DNA of 64,000 nucleotides, taken from Oscillospiraceae bacterium. GTDB lineage: Bacteria > Bacillota > Clostridia > Oscillospirales > Oscillospiraceae. The DNA lies in assembly GCA_021203885.1 (NCBI GenBank), contig JAJQAH010000031.1:1-64000 (forward strand), given 5' to 3'. Numbering within the stretch: position 1 is the stretch's first letter; each line of letters opens with the position of its first letter. The notes under the pieces are model-generated. The model ran no database searches and was not told where the DNA came from. It worked only from the letters and a program-made list of their open reading frames with translations. The translations under genes were made by a program, and so were the position numbers. Positions 28,400 through 37,862 of this stretch are shown piece by piece.

Positions 28400-29063
28400 A
28401 CTGAGCCTCTTTCGTTCCGTCGCCGGCCGCCAGGGGCGGCAGCACCTGCAGTCCGGGGCGGCCCTGTTTATATGCCTCGATCAGAACTGCGGACGGGGCC
28501 AGCCCCGGTTCCTGAATAAACTGCATCCGTTTCGGTTCCATCTGTTCGGCCCTGAGTGCGTCAAACACGTCGCACAGCCGCTCCGGCCGGTGGACCAGTG
28601 CGAAACGGCCTCCGTTTCTGGCCAGCCAGCCGGCGGCCGCGCATAACTGCTCCAGTGTGCATGTTTCCTCCATACGGTCCGGACCTCCGGATTTTCCGGA
28701 ACCGGCGGCGAAGTAAGGGGGATTTGAGATGATCAGGTCAAAGCTTCCGGCCGGAATCAGCTCCCGTACCCTGCAGAAATCATCCCCGATGATCTCCGCA
28801 TCCACTCCGTTGCGTTCCATATTTTTTTTAGCCAGTCCGGCCGCCGCCGGATCGATCTCGATCCCGGTCACGCTCAGCCCGGGTTCCCGGGCCAGCATGG
28901 ACAGTATCAACACCCCGGATCCGCAGCCGAGATCACAGACTTTCTCTCTTTTCCGCAGGCGGACAAACGCGCCCAGAGCCAGGCTGTCGGTACACACGGG
29001 GAACACCCCCGCCGACTGCTCCAGCTCGAACGGTCCGATACGCTCCGTCCGGATCATGAACAA
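28374..29063 (-). CDS. tRNA1(Val) (adenine-N6)-methyltransferase-like (TrmN6/YfiC family)
   Basis: CDLGCGSGVLILSMLARE..ISNPPYF; adjacent to rsmI as commonly seen. Confidence 0.88.
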   Translation of the reverse strand: MFMIRTERIGPFELEQSAGVFPVCTDSLALGAFVRLRKREKVCDLGCGSGVLILSMLAREPGLSVTGIEIDPAAAGLAKKNMERNGVDAEIIGDDFCRVRELIPAGSFDLIISNPPYFAAGSGKSGGPDRMEETCTLEQLCAAAGWLARNGGRFALVHRPERLCDVFDALRAEQMEPKRMQFIQEPGLAPSAVLIEAYKQGRPGLQVLPPLAAGDGTKEAQYARDETSF

Positions 29064-30460
29064 AGTTCCAGAATGGCCTGGGCATAGATCTTCGCGGCTG
29101 TCAGAAGATCTTCCACCGGGATATGCTCATCCGGTCCGTGCATACTGGTATCATAATCCGGCGGGATGGCTCCGAAAGCCACCCCGTTCGGGATGTTGTG
29201 TACATAGGTGTTGCCCCCTGTGGACAGGCATTCTCCCTCTTTTCCGCTGTACTCACTGTAACAGCGCAGAAGTGTCTGCACAAAGGGCTCATCGGCCGGC
29301 GTGCTGTGGGCCGGGAGCATCTCACCCCGGCAGGTAAATCCCCGGTCCCCGAATGTCTTTTCCAGACGCTGGCGGCAGTTCCGCTCATCCGCGCACAGGG
29401 GCGTGCGGCAGTCCAGTGTGCCTTTTACGCCGGTGGTCGTGAAATCCAGCGTGGTCAGCGCCACGGTCAGCGGGCCGGATTCCCGGTCGGACATGGCGAT
29501 ACCGAGGCTTTTCCCCGTGGTTTCCTTGTGCGGGAGCATATCCAGCAGAAAATGAAGCATCTCCTTGCTTTCGCTCTCCGCGAACGGCAGCACACCCATC
29601 AGCGCCATCAGGGCCGTCAGGGCGTTGATCCCTTTTTCCGGCTCGGATGCGTGGCAGCCGTGCCCGTGAGCCGTTACCCGTATGCGGTCCTCTCCGGCGG
29701 GTGACAGGCGGTACTCCGCGCCGGTGATCCGGATCCCAACCTGTGCTCTGGACATCAGCAGCGGCATGGAGATCCCCTCGATGACGGCCTCGGCATCCGC
29801 GGGCACGGCATTGTGCTGCTCCCCTCCCCGGAGGGAGATCAGCCTGGGCAGCTCCTCGCTGGCCTCCCAGGTCTTTGAAAATTCCGGAGCGTACCGGCCC
29901 TTTTCCACGTTGATCACGGGGAACTCGGCGTCCGGGGAAAAAGTGCATGGTGCGTATGGTTCCCTGGCGTAGTAATATGCAAGGTCACTTCCGCCGCATT
30001 CCTCGTCGGTACCCAGGATCAGCCGGACATTGTGTTTCAGGTCCGGTTCGATACTTTTCACACAAGCCATGGCAAGCAGCGCCGCCACCGACGGTCCCTT
30101 GTCATCCGAAACGCCGCGCCCATAGAGCACGCCGTCTTTCTCCGCAGCGGTAAAAGGCTCCGTCTCCGTCCAGCCGGATCCCGGCCGGACCTCATCCAGA
30201 TGACAGAGGATATGCAGAGTCGTTTCCTTTTCATTCAGATCCACCGTCCCCACATATCCGTCAAAGGATTCCGCTTTCAGTCCCAATTCCTCCGCTATCG
30301 TCAGTGCCTCCTTCAGCGCCTGCGCCGGTCCCTCGCCGAAAGGCATCCCCGGTTTGGCTTCTCCCGTCACACTGTCAATGGAAACCAGTCGGGTTACCGC
30401 CTCAGTCAGCCACTGCTCCCGGTCCCGGAAAAATGTCTCGATCTGATCACGATATTCCAT
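29054..30460 (-). CDS. M20 family dipeptidase (PepV/Sapep-like)
   Basis: TLHILCHLDEVRPGSGW..YGRGVSDDKGPSVA..LILGTDEECGGSDLAYY. Confidence 0.9.
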   Translation of the reverse strand: MEYRDQIETFFRDREQWLTEAVTRLVSIDSVTGEAKPGMPFGEGPAQALKEALTIAEELGLKAESFDGYVGTVDLNEKETTLHILCHLDEVRPGSGWTETEPFTAAEKDGVLYGRGVSDDKGPSVAALLAMACVKSIEPDLKHNVRLILGTDEECGGSDLAYYYAREPYAPCTFSPDAEFPVINVEKGRYAPEFSKTWEASEELPRLISLRGGEQHNAVPADAEAVIEGISMPLLMSRAQVGIRITGAEYRLSPAGEDRIRVTAHGHGCHASEPEKGINALTALMALMGVLPFAESESKEMLHFLLDMLPHKETTGKSLGIAMSDRESGPLTVALTTLDFTTTGVKGTLDCRTPLCADERNCRQRLEKTFGDRGFTCRGEMLPAHSTPADEPFVQTLLRCYSEYSGKEGECLSTGGNTYVHNIPNGVAFGAIPPDYDTSMHGPDEHIPVEDLLTAAKIYAQAILELCS

Positions 30461-30489
30461 ATCCGCATCGTCCTCCGACGGAAAATCCG

Positions 30490-31344
30490 TCATTTTTTCG
30501 TAATGTATACATCCAGATCCACATCCGTGGAAATACCCGGGATCGTCCCGGTATAGGAATACTGCCACATCTGGAAATCATAGTAAAACCCGGGAACCGT
30601 GTCGGGCCGCGCCAGCCAGAATTCGTAGTCCCGGATCTCCCCCAGATCATACTCCATATAGCCCTGGTCGATGCCAAAGTACACACTGGCCTGATACCCG
30701 GCTTTCTCTACGGTTTCACAGAACGTCACGGCGAACTGGGTCATCTCTTCATTGGAAACGCTGTCGGTCCGGGCCGTTCCGGTACGGATATACTCAAAAT
30801 CGTAGGCCACCGGCATCGTAATATCCCAGTCCTTGATTTGATCCAGCACGAATTCCGCCTCTTCCAGAACCTCATCCTCGCTGACCGCCTGTGAGTAAAA
30901 GTAGACGCCGACGCGGATCCCGGCATCCAGCGCCCCCTGGATATTCTGCTCAAACAGGTCGTCCTCGACGATCTCACCCGAGCCGTAACCCCGGTTCCCA
31001 ACACGGATCATGGCGAACTCCACACCCGCGTCGGCCACCTCCTGCCAGTCGATATCACCCTGAAATTTTGATACATCGATTCCGGTCAGGGATGTGTATC
31101 CTTTCCCCTCATAATGATAAAGGCCGGCGTCATCCTGCACGAACTTGTCATTGTCGTACGGATTAACTGACACGGAGGGGTCGACCGGCAGTTCATCTCC
31201 GTTGTAGGAAATCGTTTCAGTCGTTTCTTCTTCCGAAGTTTCGGAATCATCATCCGAGCCGCCGAAGGACACCGAGCAGGCGCACAGCGCCAGAAGTATC
31301 AGGCAGAGCCCGGCAGCTCCAAATGTTTTCAACGCATGTCTCAT
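30490..31344 (-). CDS. Glycoside hydrolase family 25 (lysozyme-like) lipoprotein
   Basis: Lipobox LCAC; TGIDVSKFQGDIDWQEV..FAMIRVGNRGYG..DYEFWLARP. Confidence 0.92.
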   Translation of the reverse strand: MRHALKTFGAAGLCLILLALCACSVSFGGSDDDSETSEEETTETISYNGDELPVDPSVSVNPYDNDKFVQDDAGLYHYEGKGYTSLTGIDVSKFQGDIDWQEVADAGVEFAMIRVGNRGYGSGEIVEDDLFEQNIQGALDAGIRVGVYFYSQAVSEDEVLEEAEFVLDQIKDWDITMPVAYDFEYIRTGTARTDSVSNEEMTQFAVTFCETVEKAGYQASVYFGIDQGYMEYDLGEIRDYEFWLARPDTVPGFYYDFQMWQYSYTGTIPGISTDVDLDVYITKK

Positions 31345-31484
31345 AAAGATTTTATCCTCCGTTTTTGATACCGAAAGGATACCACAAAATCACCAGACTG
31401 TAAACCCGGAAAGACCTCAGGCTATTTTTGTTCCTCATGCCCGCCGGTCTCATCTCCGAAGAAAAACTTCCCTTTTGGGGGTTG

Positions 31485-31526
31485 ACTTTAGCGATTGAAA
31501 GTGTTAAAGTTTTAAAGCGCTAAAGT
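31485..31526 (+). promoter_or_regulatory. Putative operator/promoter with inverted repeat upstream of DAHP synthase
   Basis: ACTTTAGCG ... CGCTAAAGT; internal 8-bp-phased TTAAAG/TTAAAG/CTAAAG. Confidence 0.45.
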
Positions 31527-31566
31527 TTCCGCCTGCGGACCGCCGCAGGGCAAACTGCATGGGAGG

Positions 31567-32592
31567 ATGCTGAAAATGGTTGTCGTATTAAAAAGAGATC
31601 ACACCGAAGACCAGCTTCGGGACGTCAGCAAAGTCATGGAACAGGGCGGTGTGAAAGTAATGGTCTCCCGCGGGTCGGAAGTCACGATCCTGGGCGCCGA
31701 GGGCGACTCCTCCGGTCTGGATGAGGAGGCGCTGTCCCAGCTGCCCGGCGTGGAGAAGGTCATGCGGGTAAGCGAGCCCTACAAGAAAGCCAACCGTAAA
31801 TACCACCCGGATGACACGCTCGTGGATATCGGACGGGGCGTGGTCGTGGGCGGCCGGAAGCTGACCGTCATCGCCGGTCCTTGTTCCGTGGAGAGTGAGG
31901 AACAGATCGTGGGGATCGCCCGCTCGGTCAAATCATCCGGGGCCTCCGCTCTGCGGGGCGGCGCATATAAACCCCGCACCTCCCCGTACTCATTTCAGGG
32001 TATGGGACTGGAAGGACTCAGGCTGCTGAACGAGGCCCGGGAAGCGACCGGTCTTCCCATCGTAACCGAGCTGATGAGTCCGGACCAGCTCCCGATCTTC
32101 GAGGAGACGGTCGATGTCATACAGATCGGGGCCCGGAACATGCAGAATTTCGATCTGCTGAAAAAGGTCGGTAAAATCGACAAGCCCGTACTGCTGAAGC
32201 GCGGCCTGTCCTCCACGATTGAGGAATGGCTGATGAGCGCCGAGTATATTATGGCGGGAGGCAACGACAAGGTCATCCTGTGTGAGCGGGGGATCCGGAC
32301 TTTTGAGACCTACACCCGAAACACGCTGGATTTGTCCGCCGTTCTGGCGGTCAAGAGCCTGTCCCACCTGCCGGTCCTGGTGGACCCCTCCCACGCCTGC
32401 GGCCGGTCCTGGATGGTGGAGAAGATGGCGCTGGCCGCCGTAGCCGCCGGTGCGGACGGTCTGATCATCGAGGTGCACAACGACCCTGGAAACGCCATGT
32501 GTGACGGGGCACAGTCCGTCACGCCCGACCAGTTCGATGCCCTGATGCGGAAGCTGGGACCGCTGGCGGATTGCGTCGGGAGAGAGTTATGA
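31567..32592 (+). CDS. aroF: 3-deoxy-7-phosphoheptulonate synthase (AroF/AroA-type with N-terminal regulatory domain)
   Basis: IAGPCSVESEEQI..LRGGAYKPRTSPYSFQG..DPSHACGRSWMV. Confidence 0.95.
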   Translation: MLKMVVVLKRDHTEDQLRDVSKVMEQGGVKVMVSRGSEVTILGAEGDSSGLDEEALSQLPGVEKVMRVSEPYKKANRKYHPDDTLVDIGRGVVVGGRKLTVIAGPCSVESEEQIVGIARSVKSSGASALRGGAYKPRTSPYSFQGMGLEGLRLLNEAREATGLPIVTELMSPDQLPIFEETVDVIQIGARNMQNFDLLKKVGKIDKPVLLKRGLSSTIEEWLMSAEYIMAGGNDKVILCERGIRTFETYTRNTLDLSAVLAVKSLSHLPVLVDPSHACGRSWMVEKMALAAVAAGADGLIIEVHNDPGNAMCDGAQSVTPDQFDALMRKLGPLADCVGREL

Positions 32593-33461
32593 ACGTCACG
32601 GTTATCGGCCTCGGCCTCATCGGCGGATCCCTGGCCATGGCTCTTCGGGGCTGCCCGGACATCCGCATCACCGGCGTGGTGCGCTCGGAGCATACCGCTC
32701 AGCTGGCAGAAGAGCGGGGGGTCTGCGACACGGTCACCCGTGATCCCATGGCGGCTCTGGCGGATTCCGACCTGGTATGGCTCTGTATGCCGCCGGTGGC
32801 TGTCCTGGATTTTATAAAGGACCACCGGGAGGATTTTCGGCCCGGAACGCTGGTCACGGACGTCTGCGGTGTCAAGACGGCGATTATGGAGACCGCAAAA
32901 GTCCTGCCCGAGACCGTGGATTTTATCGGCTGCCACCCTATGGCCGGCAAAGAAACTTCCAAGCTGGAAAATGCGGATGCCGGTCTTTTTCAAAACGCGC
33001 ATTTTATCCTGACTCCCGGCCCGGACAGTACACAGGAGCACATCGATCTGCTGGAAGATCTGGCCCGCTATATGGGATTCAGGGATACCGTACTGACCAC
33101 ACCGGAAGAACATGACGCCATGATCGCCTACACCAGCCAGGTCATGCACATTATGGCTGCCGCCGTCTGTGATGATCCGGATCTTTTCCTCTGCAGCGGC
33201 TTCGAAGGCGGCTCCTTCCGGGACTGCACACGCGTGGCTGCCATGGACGTACCTCTCTGGACCGAATTATTTTCCCTGAATGCGCCTGCACTGACCAAAA
33301 CGATCTCGCGGCTGGAAGACAATCTGCGGTCCTACCGTCAGGTCCTGGAGGCCGGAGACACCCGGAAGCTGGCCGAAAAGCTCACCTGGTCCTCCGACCG
33401 AAAGCGCAGGATCAATTTGGAACATCAGCGGGGAGACGATGCCAAGCTTCCCCCGGATTAA
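32589..33461 (+). CDS. tyrA: Prephenate dehydrogenase
   Basis: VIGLGLIGGSLAMAL NAD-binding motif; GCHPMAGKE; ATG overlaps aroF stop. Confidence 0.93.
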   Translation: MNVTVIGLGLIGGSLAMALRGCPDIRITGVVRSEHTAQLAEERGVCDTVTRDPMAALADSDLVWLCMPPVAVLDFIKDHREDFRPGTLVTDVCGVKTAIMETAKVLPETVDFIGCHPMAGKETSKLENADAGLFQNAHFILTPGPDSTQEHIDLLEDLARYMGFRDTVLTTPEEHDAMIAYTSQVMHIMAAAVCDDPDLFLCSGFEGGSFRDCTRVAAMDVPLWTELFSLNAPALTKTISRLEDNLRSYRQVLEAGDTRKLAEKLTWSSDRKRRINLEHQRGDDAKLPPD

Positions 33462-33463
33462 CA

Positions 33464-33506
33464 AAGATCCCGCCCGGCCGGCTCATCGCCGGCAGGCGGG
33501 ATCTTT
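33464..33506 (+). terminator. Intrinsic terminator after tyrA
   Basis: AAAGATCCCGCC...GGCGGGATCTTTT. Confidence 0.88.
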
Positions 33507-33577
33507 TGATATCCTTCATACAGAATTTTTCCCATTATGACGCCAGAAGAACGTCCCCTCCGCAAAGCAGCCGGGGG

Positions 33578-34384
33578 TTAATCGGACAGGAGGATCTCAT
33601 CGTTATCCAGTTCTTCGCCGGTACCGGCGCGGAAACGGACCATCAGATCATTGACCGTCATATGTTCCCGTTCCTCTCCGGAGACATCCAGGATGATCCG
33701 TCCATCCGACATCATAAACGTGCGGTTCCCCATTTCCAGAGCCTGCTTCATATTGTGGGTCACCATCAGGCAGGTAATGCCGGACTCCGCAACGATCGAG
33801 CGGGTCAGTTCCTGCACCTTATCGGCCGTAGCGGGATCCAGGGCCGCGGTATGTTCGTCCAGCAGCAGCAGTTTCGGGGTGCACATGGTGGCCATCAAAA
33901 GCGTCAGGGCCTGACGCTGGCCGCCGGAGAGCAGTCCCACGGGCTGCTTCATCCGATCCTCCAGTTTCATGCCCAGCAGGGCGACCTGCTGGCGGAATTT
34001 TTCTTTCTCCTCTTTGGAAATCCGGCTGAACGGATTTCCTTTGGATGTACGCAGATACGCAAGAGCCATGTTTTCCTCGATGCTCATATGCGGGGCCGTC
34101 CCCAGCAGCGGGTCCTGAAACAGCCTTCCGATATGCAGGCTTCTTTTATACTCGGGCTGATAGGTAATATCCTCCCCGTCCAGCAGAACGGTGCCCTCAT
34201 CCGCATAATAACTTCCGGCGGCGATATTGAACAGAGTCGTTTTCCCGGCTCCGTTGGAGCCTATAATCGTCACGAAGTCGCCCTTTTCCAGTTTGAATGA
34301 AAGTCCTGAAAGCGCCACTTTTTCGTTGACTGTTCCCGGGTTGAATGTTTTGGAGACATTGATAAATTCCAGCATATTCTGCAT
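33578..34384 (-). CDS. ABC transporter ATP-binding protein (TrpXYZ-like)
   Basis: GSNGAGKTTLFN, LLSGGQRQALTLLMA, LLLDEHTAALDP. Confidence 0.93.
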   Translation of the reverse strand: MQNMLEFINVSKTFNPGTVNEKVALSGLSFKLEKGDFVTIIGSNGAGKTTLFNIAAGSYYADEGTVLLDGEDITYQPEYKRSLHIGRLFQDPLLGTAPHMSIEENMALAYLRTSKGNPFSRISKEEKEKFRQQVALLGMKLEDRMKQPVGLLSGGQRQALTLLMATMCTPKLLLLDEHTAALDPATADKVQELTRSIVAESGITCLMVTHNMKQALEMGNRTFMMSDGRIILDVSGEEREHMTVNDLMVRFRAGTGEELDNDEILLSD

Positions 34385-34385
34385 A

Positions 34386-35297
34386 TCAGGTGCCTCCTCT
34401 CTCGCGGCTGTGCGCGATCTTCCGCCGCTGGAACCCCACCCAGTTCCTCAGAGTAGGCATGGCGATCGCCAGCGCCACGATCACGGCGGTCATCAGTTTC
34501 AGACATTCCACCGGGATCACCTGGGTGTAGAGGACTACGGCATAAATAAACCGATACACCAGGCTGCCGGCCACCGCAGCCAGGATCCCCTGGAGCAGGT
34601 GGCGTTTGCCAACTATGGTCTCACCGATGATCAGGCAGGCCAGTCCGATGACGACGATTCCGGTGCCACTGTTGATATCAGCGGATTTCTGATACTGACC
34701 GACCACGGCGCCGGACAGCGAAGTCATGGCATTGGCAACGCACAGGCCCACGGTTATGGTCAGCGTCGGATTCACCGAAGAGGCGCAGACCATGGCCCGG
34801 TTGTCCCCGGTGGCCCGGATCGACAATCCCATGCGGGTCCCCATAAAGAGCCACAGCAGGAAAACCGCGGCCAGCGTAATCGCCGCAACCAGGATCAGGT
34901 CATAATATTCCCCGGCGAAACCGGTGGATTTCAGCAGTGTGAATACCGTATCTTTTTTCAGCAGATTTACGTTGGAAGACCAGCCCATGACCATCAAATT
35001 GATCGTATACAGCCCGGTATTTGTAATGATCCCCGCCAGTATGGACGGCACGCCCAGACGTGTCTGGAGAAAAGCCGTGATAAAACCGGCACAGGCTCCG
35101 GCGACCATCGCGGCAAGCAGGGCAAGAAACGGATGGCCGGAGGCTGCGACTGTGATCGATACCGCTGCGCCAAGCACGAAGCCGCCGTCGGTCGTCAGGT
35201 CCGCAACACCCAGCACACGGTAACTTAGGTACAGCGCCATGGGCACCAGCGCGTACATAAAGCCCAGTTTCAGAGCAGTGATGGTGATATATAACAT
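34386..35297 (-). CDS. ABC transporter permease (TrpXYZ-like)
   Basis: Multi-TM, GVADLTTDGGFVLGAA typical of this family. Confidence 0.88.
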   Translation of the reverse strand: MLYITITALKLGFMYALVPMALYLSYRVLGVADLTTDGGFVLGAAVSITVAASGHPFLALLAAMVAGACAGFITAFLQTRLGVPSILAGIITNTGLYTINLMVMGWSSNVNLLKKDTVFTLLKSTGFAGEYYDLILVAAITLAAVFLLWLFMGTRMGLSIRATGDNRAMVCASSVNPTLTITVGLCVANAMTSLSGAVVGQYQKSADINSGTGIVVIGLACLIIGETIVGKRHLLQGILAAVAGSLVYRFIYAVVLYTQVIPVECLKLMTAVIVALAIAMPTLRNWVGFQRRKIAHSRERGGT

Positions 35298-35395
35298 AAG
35301 ATCCCCCCGACAGCGGTTTATAATCAAAAAATCAAAATATGCCAACTGCCGCGGGAAGGCCGATTTTTCCGGCTCTCCCGCGGCAGTGTTCGTTC

Positions 35396-36433
35396 TTAGT
35401 CTTCCGTTGTTACGACTTCGACGATCTCTTTATCCTCGAACATATCATATTTCAGGCCCAGCGCTTCAGCGGTCTCTGTATTGACCGTAATGATCCCGCC
35501 GGCCACCTTATAGCAGTCCTCCAGATCGGACATGCCTTCGGTTATCGCCTGGAAAGCCAGATCCGCAGTCTCGGTCCCCAGGTCGGTGTAGTTGACACCG
35601 CAGGTGATAAAGGCGCCGTTACGCACGAACGAATCGGCTCCGGTGTAGTGGGGGATCCCCGCTTCGATCAGCTGTTCATAGATAGCCAGTTCTGCACTCA
35701 TGATGATGTTATCCGTCGGAGTGAAGATGGCCTGGACATCGTCAGCAATCAGAGTGCTGACGGCCTGAATAACCTCATCTGTGGTACTGGCAGCGGTTGC
35801 CTCGACATATTCGATTCCCTCGTTATCCAGATAGTTTTTTGCCTCCTCGATAGCTGCGGTGGAATTGTCTTCCGACTTGGAATACAGCAGGCCGACTTTC
35901 TCCAGCTCGGGATTCACCATGCTCATCATCTCCAAGATGTACTCGGTGTCCAACGCGTCGCTGGTCCCGGTGACGTAGTCAATTCCTTCCAGATCCGCTC
36001 CGGCCGGATCGGAAACAGCCGCATAGATGACAGGAATATCGTGTCCCTCCGCGCAGCTGACCATGACCTGTGCTGCCAGAGTGGCGATCGGGATAATCGC
36101 ATCCACGCCCTCCTGCACAGCCTGTTCGCCGATCTGCGTCAGAACGCTCTCATCACCCTGACCGGAGTACACATTGTATTCGATGGTGATATCATTTTCC
36201 TTGGCGATGGTATCCAGTTCCGCGGTAATGGCGGCGGCGATCTCATCCATGGACGCATGATCCATCTGTTTCACGATTGCGATATTGTACGTGTCTTTCA
36301 GACCGGTATTTGCGGACGCACTTTCACTTGTGCTGGTTTCACTTGCGCTGCTTTCTGTGGATTCGCTCTCCCCGCATGCGGCCAATGCCAGCAGCAGGGT
36401 CAGCGCGACACAAAGTGCCAGAATCTTTTTCAT
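35396..36433 (-). CDS. ABC transporter substrate-binding lipoprotein (TrpX-like)
   Basis: Lipobox LAACG; TYNIAIVKQMDHASMDEI..; downstream of a Trp-type T-box. Confidence 0.88.
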   Translation of the reverse strand: MKKILALCVALTLLLALAACGESESTESSASETSTSESASANTGLKDTYNIAIVKQMDHASMDEIAAAITAELDTIAKENDITIEYNVYSGQGDESVLTQIGEQAVQEGVDAIIPIATLAAQVMVSCAEGHDIPVIYAAVSDPAGADLEGIDYVTGTSDALDTEYILEMMSMVNPELEKVGLLYSKSEDNSTAAIEEAKNYLDNEGIEYVEATAASTTDEVIQAVSTLIADDVQAIFTPTDNIIMSAELAIYEQLIEAGIPHYTGADSFVRNGAFITCGVNYTDLGTETADLAFQAITEGMSDLEDCYKVAGGIITVNTETAEALGLKYDMFEDKEIVEVVTTED

Positions 36434-36470
36434 CTCTTTTTCCTCCTAATTGTTTTTACTTTTCGATACG

Positions 36471-36745
36471 CAAAAAAAAACACTTTTGCCCCGGCATTGG
36501 GACAAAAGCATCTGCTTCTGCGGTACCACCCAAATTGGCGCTTTCACGCCCTCTCTTTTACATATGCTGTCACATATGCCCCTGAGGATAACGGGAGGGA
36601 ACCCGTCGGCATCTAATAAGGGCTTTACCCCGTTCAAGCCGCCCTCGAAAGTCCATTCCCGGTCTGTTTGTCCCGCTTTCACCGTCCGGAACTCGCTGCG
36701 CCTCGGAAGACCGGTACTTCTCTTCCTCATCGGTTTACGCAAGCA
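36471..36745 (-). ncRNA. T-box leader, predicted specifier UGG (tryptophan)
   Basis: Minus strand: AGUA/GAA loop-E pair flanked by ACCGGUCU/AGACCGG stem, specifier UGG (complement 36653-36655), GGTGAAAGC, T-box GGGTGGTACCGC, terminator GCTTTTGTCCC..GGGGCAAAAGTG-T9. Confidence 0.93.
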
Positions 36746-36774
36746 ATTATATCGTTCATTCCTGTTTTTGTCAA
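36746..36774 (-). promoter_or_regulatory. Consensus sigma-A promoter of the T-box operon (TTGACA-17-TATAAT)
   Basis: Exact hexamers on minus strand. Confidence 0.9.
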
Positions 36775-36778
36775 CCCC

Positions 36779-37348
36779 CTATGGATATGTCCTTTCGCAG
36801 ATCTCCCTGATCTTCGATTCCAGGACCTTCAGGTCTATGAATGCCTCCGGCCTGCGTCTCGGATCGCGAAGGATGGCGGCGGGATGGAACATAGCCATCA
36901 TCCATGTATCCCCTGTCCGGAACCACTGACCGTGCTCCCTGGTGATCTTAAAATCATCCCGGATCAGGCGCATGGCGGCGATCCGCCCCAGGCAGACGAT
37001 GATCTTCGGAGAGATCAGATCGATCTGGCTGTATAGATAACCGATGCAGGCATCCTGCTCCTCCCGTAACGGGTCCCGGTTTTGGGGCGGACGGCACTTG
37101 ACGATATTGGCTATATAGATATTCTTTTTCCGGTCAAGATCAATAATGGAGAGCATGTCGTCCAGGAGCTTTCCCCCGCGGCCTACGAAAGGTTCCCCGG
37201 TCAGGTCCTCCTGTTCCCCGGGCCCTTCTCCCACGAACAGGACCTCAGCTTCCGGATTCCCCACGCCGAAGACCACATGGGTCCTGGTTTCGGCCAAATC
37301 GCATCCCCGGCAGTTCAAACATTCAGTTTCCAGTGAATTCCAGTCCAT
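36779..37348 (-). CDS. Uracil-DNA glycosylase family 4
   Basis: VLFVGEGPGEQEDLTGEPFVGRGGKLLD..IANIVKCRPPQNRDP. Confidence 0.94.
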   Translation of the reverse strand: MDWNSLETECLNCRGCDLAETRTHVVFGVGNPEAEVLFVGEGPGEQEDLTGEPFVGRGGKLLDDMLSIIDLDRKKNIYIANIVKCRPPQNRDPLREEQDACIGYLYSQIDLISPKIIVCLGRIAAMRLIRDDFKITREHGQWFRTGDTWMMAMFHPAAILRDPRRRPEAFIDLKVLESKIREICERTYP

Positions 37349-37353
37349 TTTCC

Positions 37354-37836
37354 TTATTCATCCTCGAACCATTTAATTTGGCAGACCGGCTGTCCATCCG
37401 TCGTCAGGATCCCGTAGCTTGGCTCGGCCCTGTCCCCGCCGACAGTGCCGGGATTCATGATCCACAGATTCCCTTCCTTGCGGCACAGAGCCCGGTGGGT
37501 GTGTCCGAACAAAAGGACATCCGCGCCGGCGGCCTCTGCTTCCCTCACAGCCTGTTCCGTTCCGGATTTGACATGCCACTGATGCCCATGCCCGAGCAGG
37601 ATCCGGACACCGTCCCATTCTCGTACGGCCGTGCTCTCGCCGCGGGTGAAACCGTCACAGTTTCCGGGTACGGAAGTAATGGGAATATCCGGAAAAACTT
37701 TCTGCAGACTGCGTATATCCGGCTGGAGGTCCCCCAGATGAATGATCTGATCCGGACACTCCGTACGGACCGCTTCCAGCATATACCGTGTCTCTCCGTG
37801 GGAATCGGAAAAAACCAAAATCCGGATCACGCTCAC
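37354..37836 (-). CDS. YfcE/MJ0936-family metallophosphoesterase
   Basis: ILVFSDSHGETRYM..HLGDLQPD..VPGNCDG..GHGHQWHV..FGHTHRA. Confidence 0.93.
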   Translation of the reverse strand: MSVIRILVFSDSHGETRYMLEAVRTECPDQIIHLGDLQPDIRSLQKVFPDIPITSVPGNCDGFTRGESTAVREWDGVRILLGHGHQWHVKSGTEQAVREAEAAGADVLLFGHTHRALCRKEGNLWIMNPGTVGGDRAEPSYGILTTDGQPVCQIKWFEDE

Positions 37837-37862
37837 CTTCTTTCCGCAGGTTCAGGTACCCG

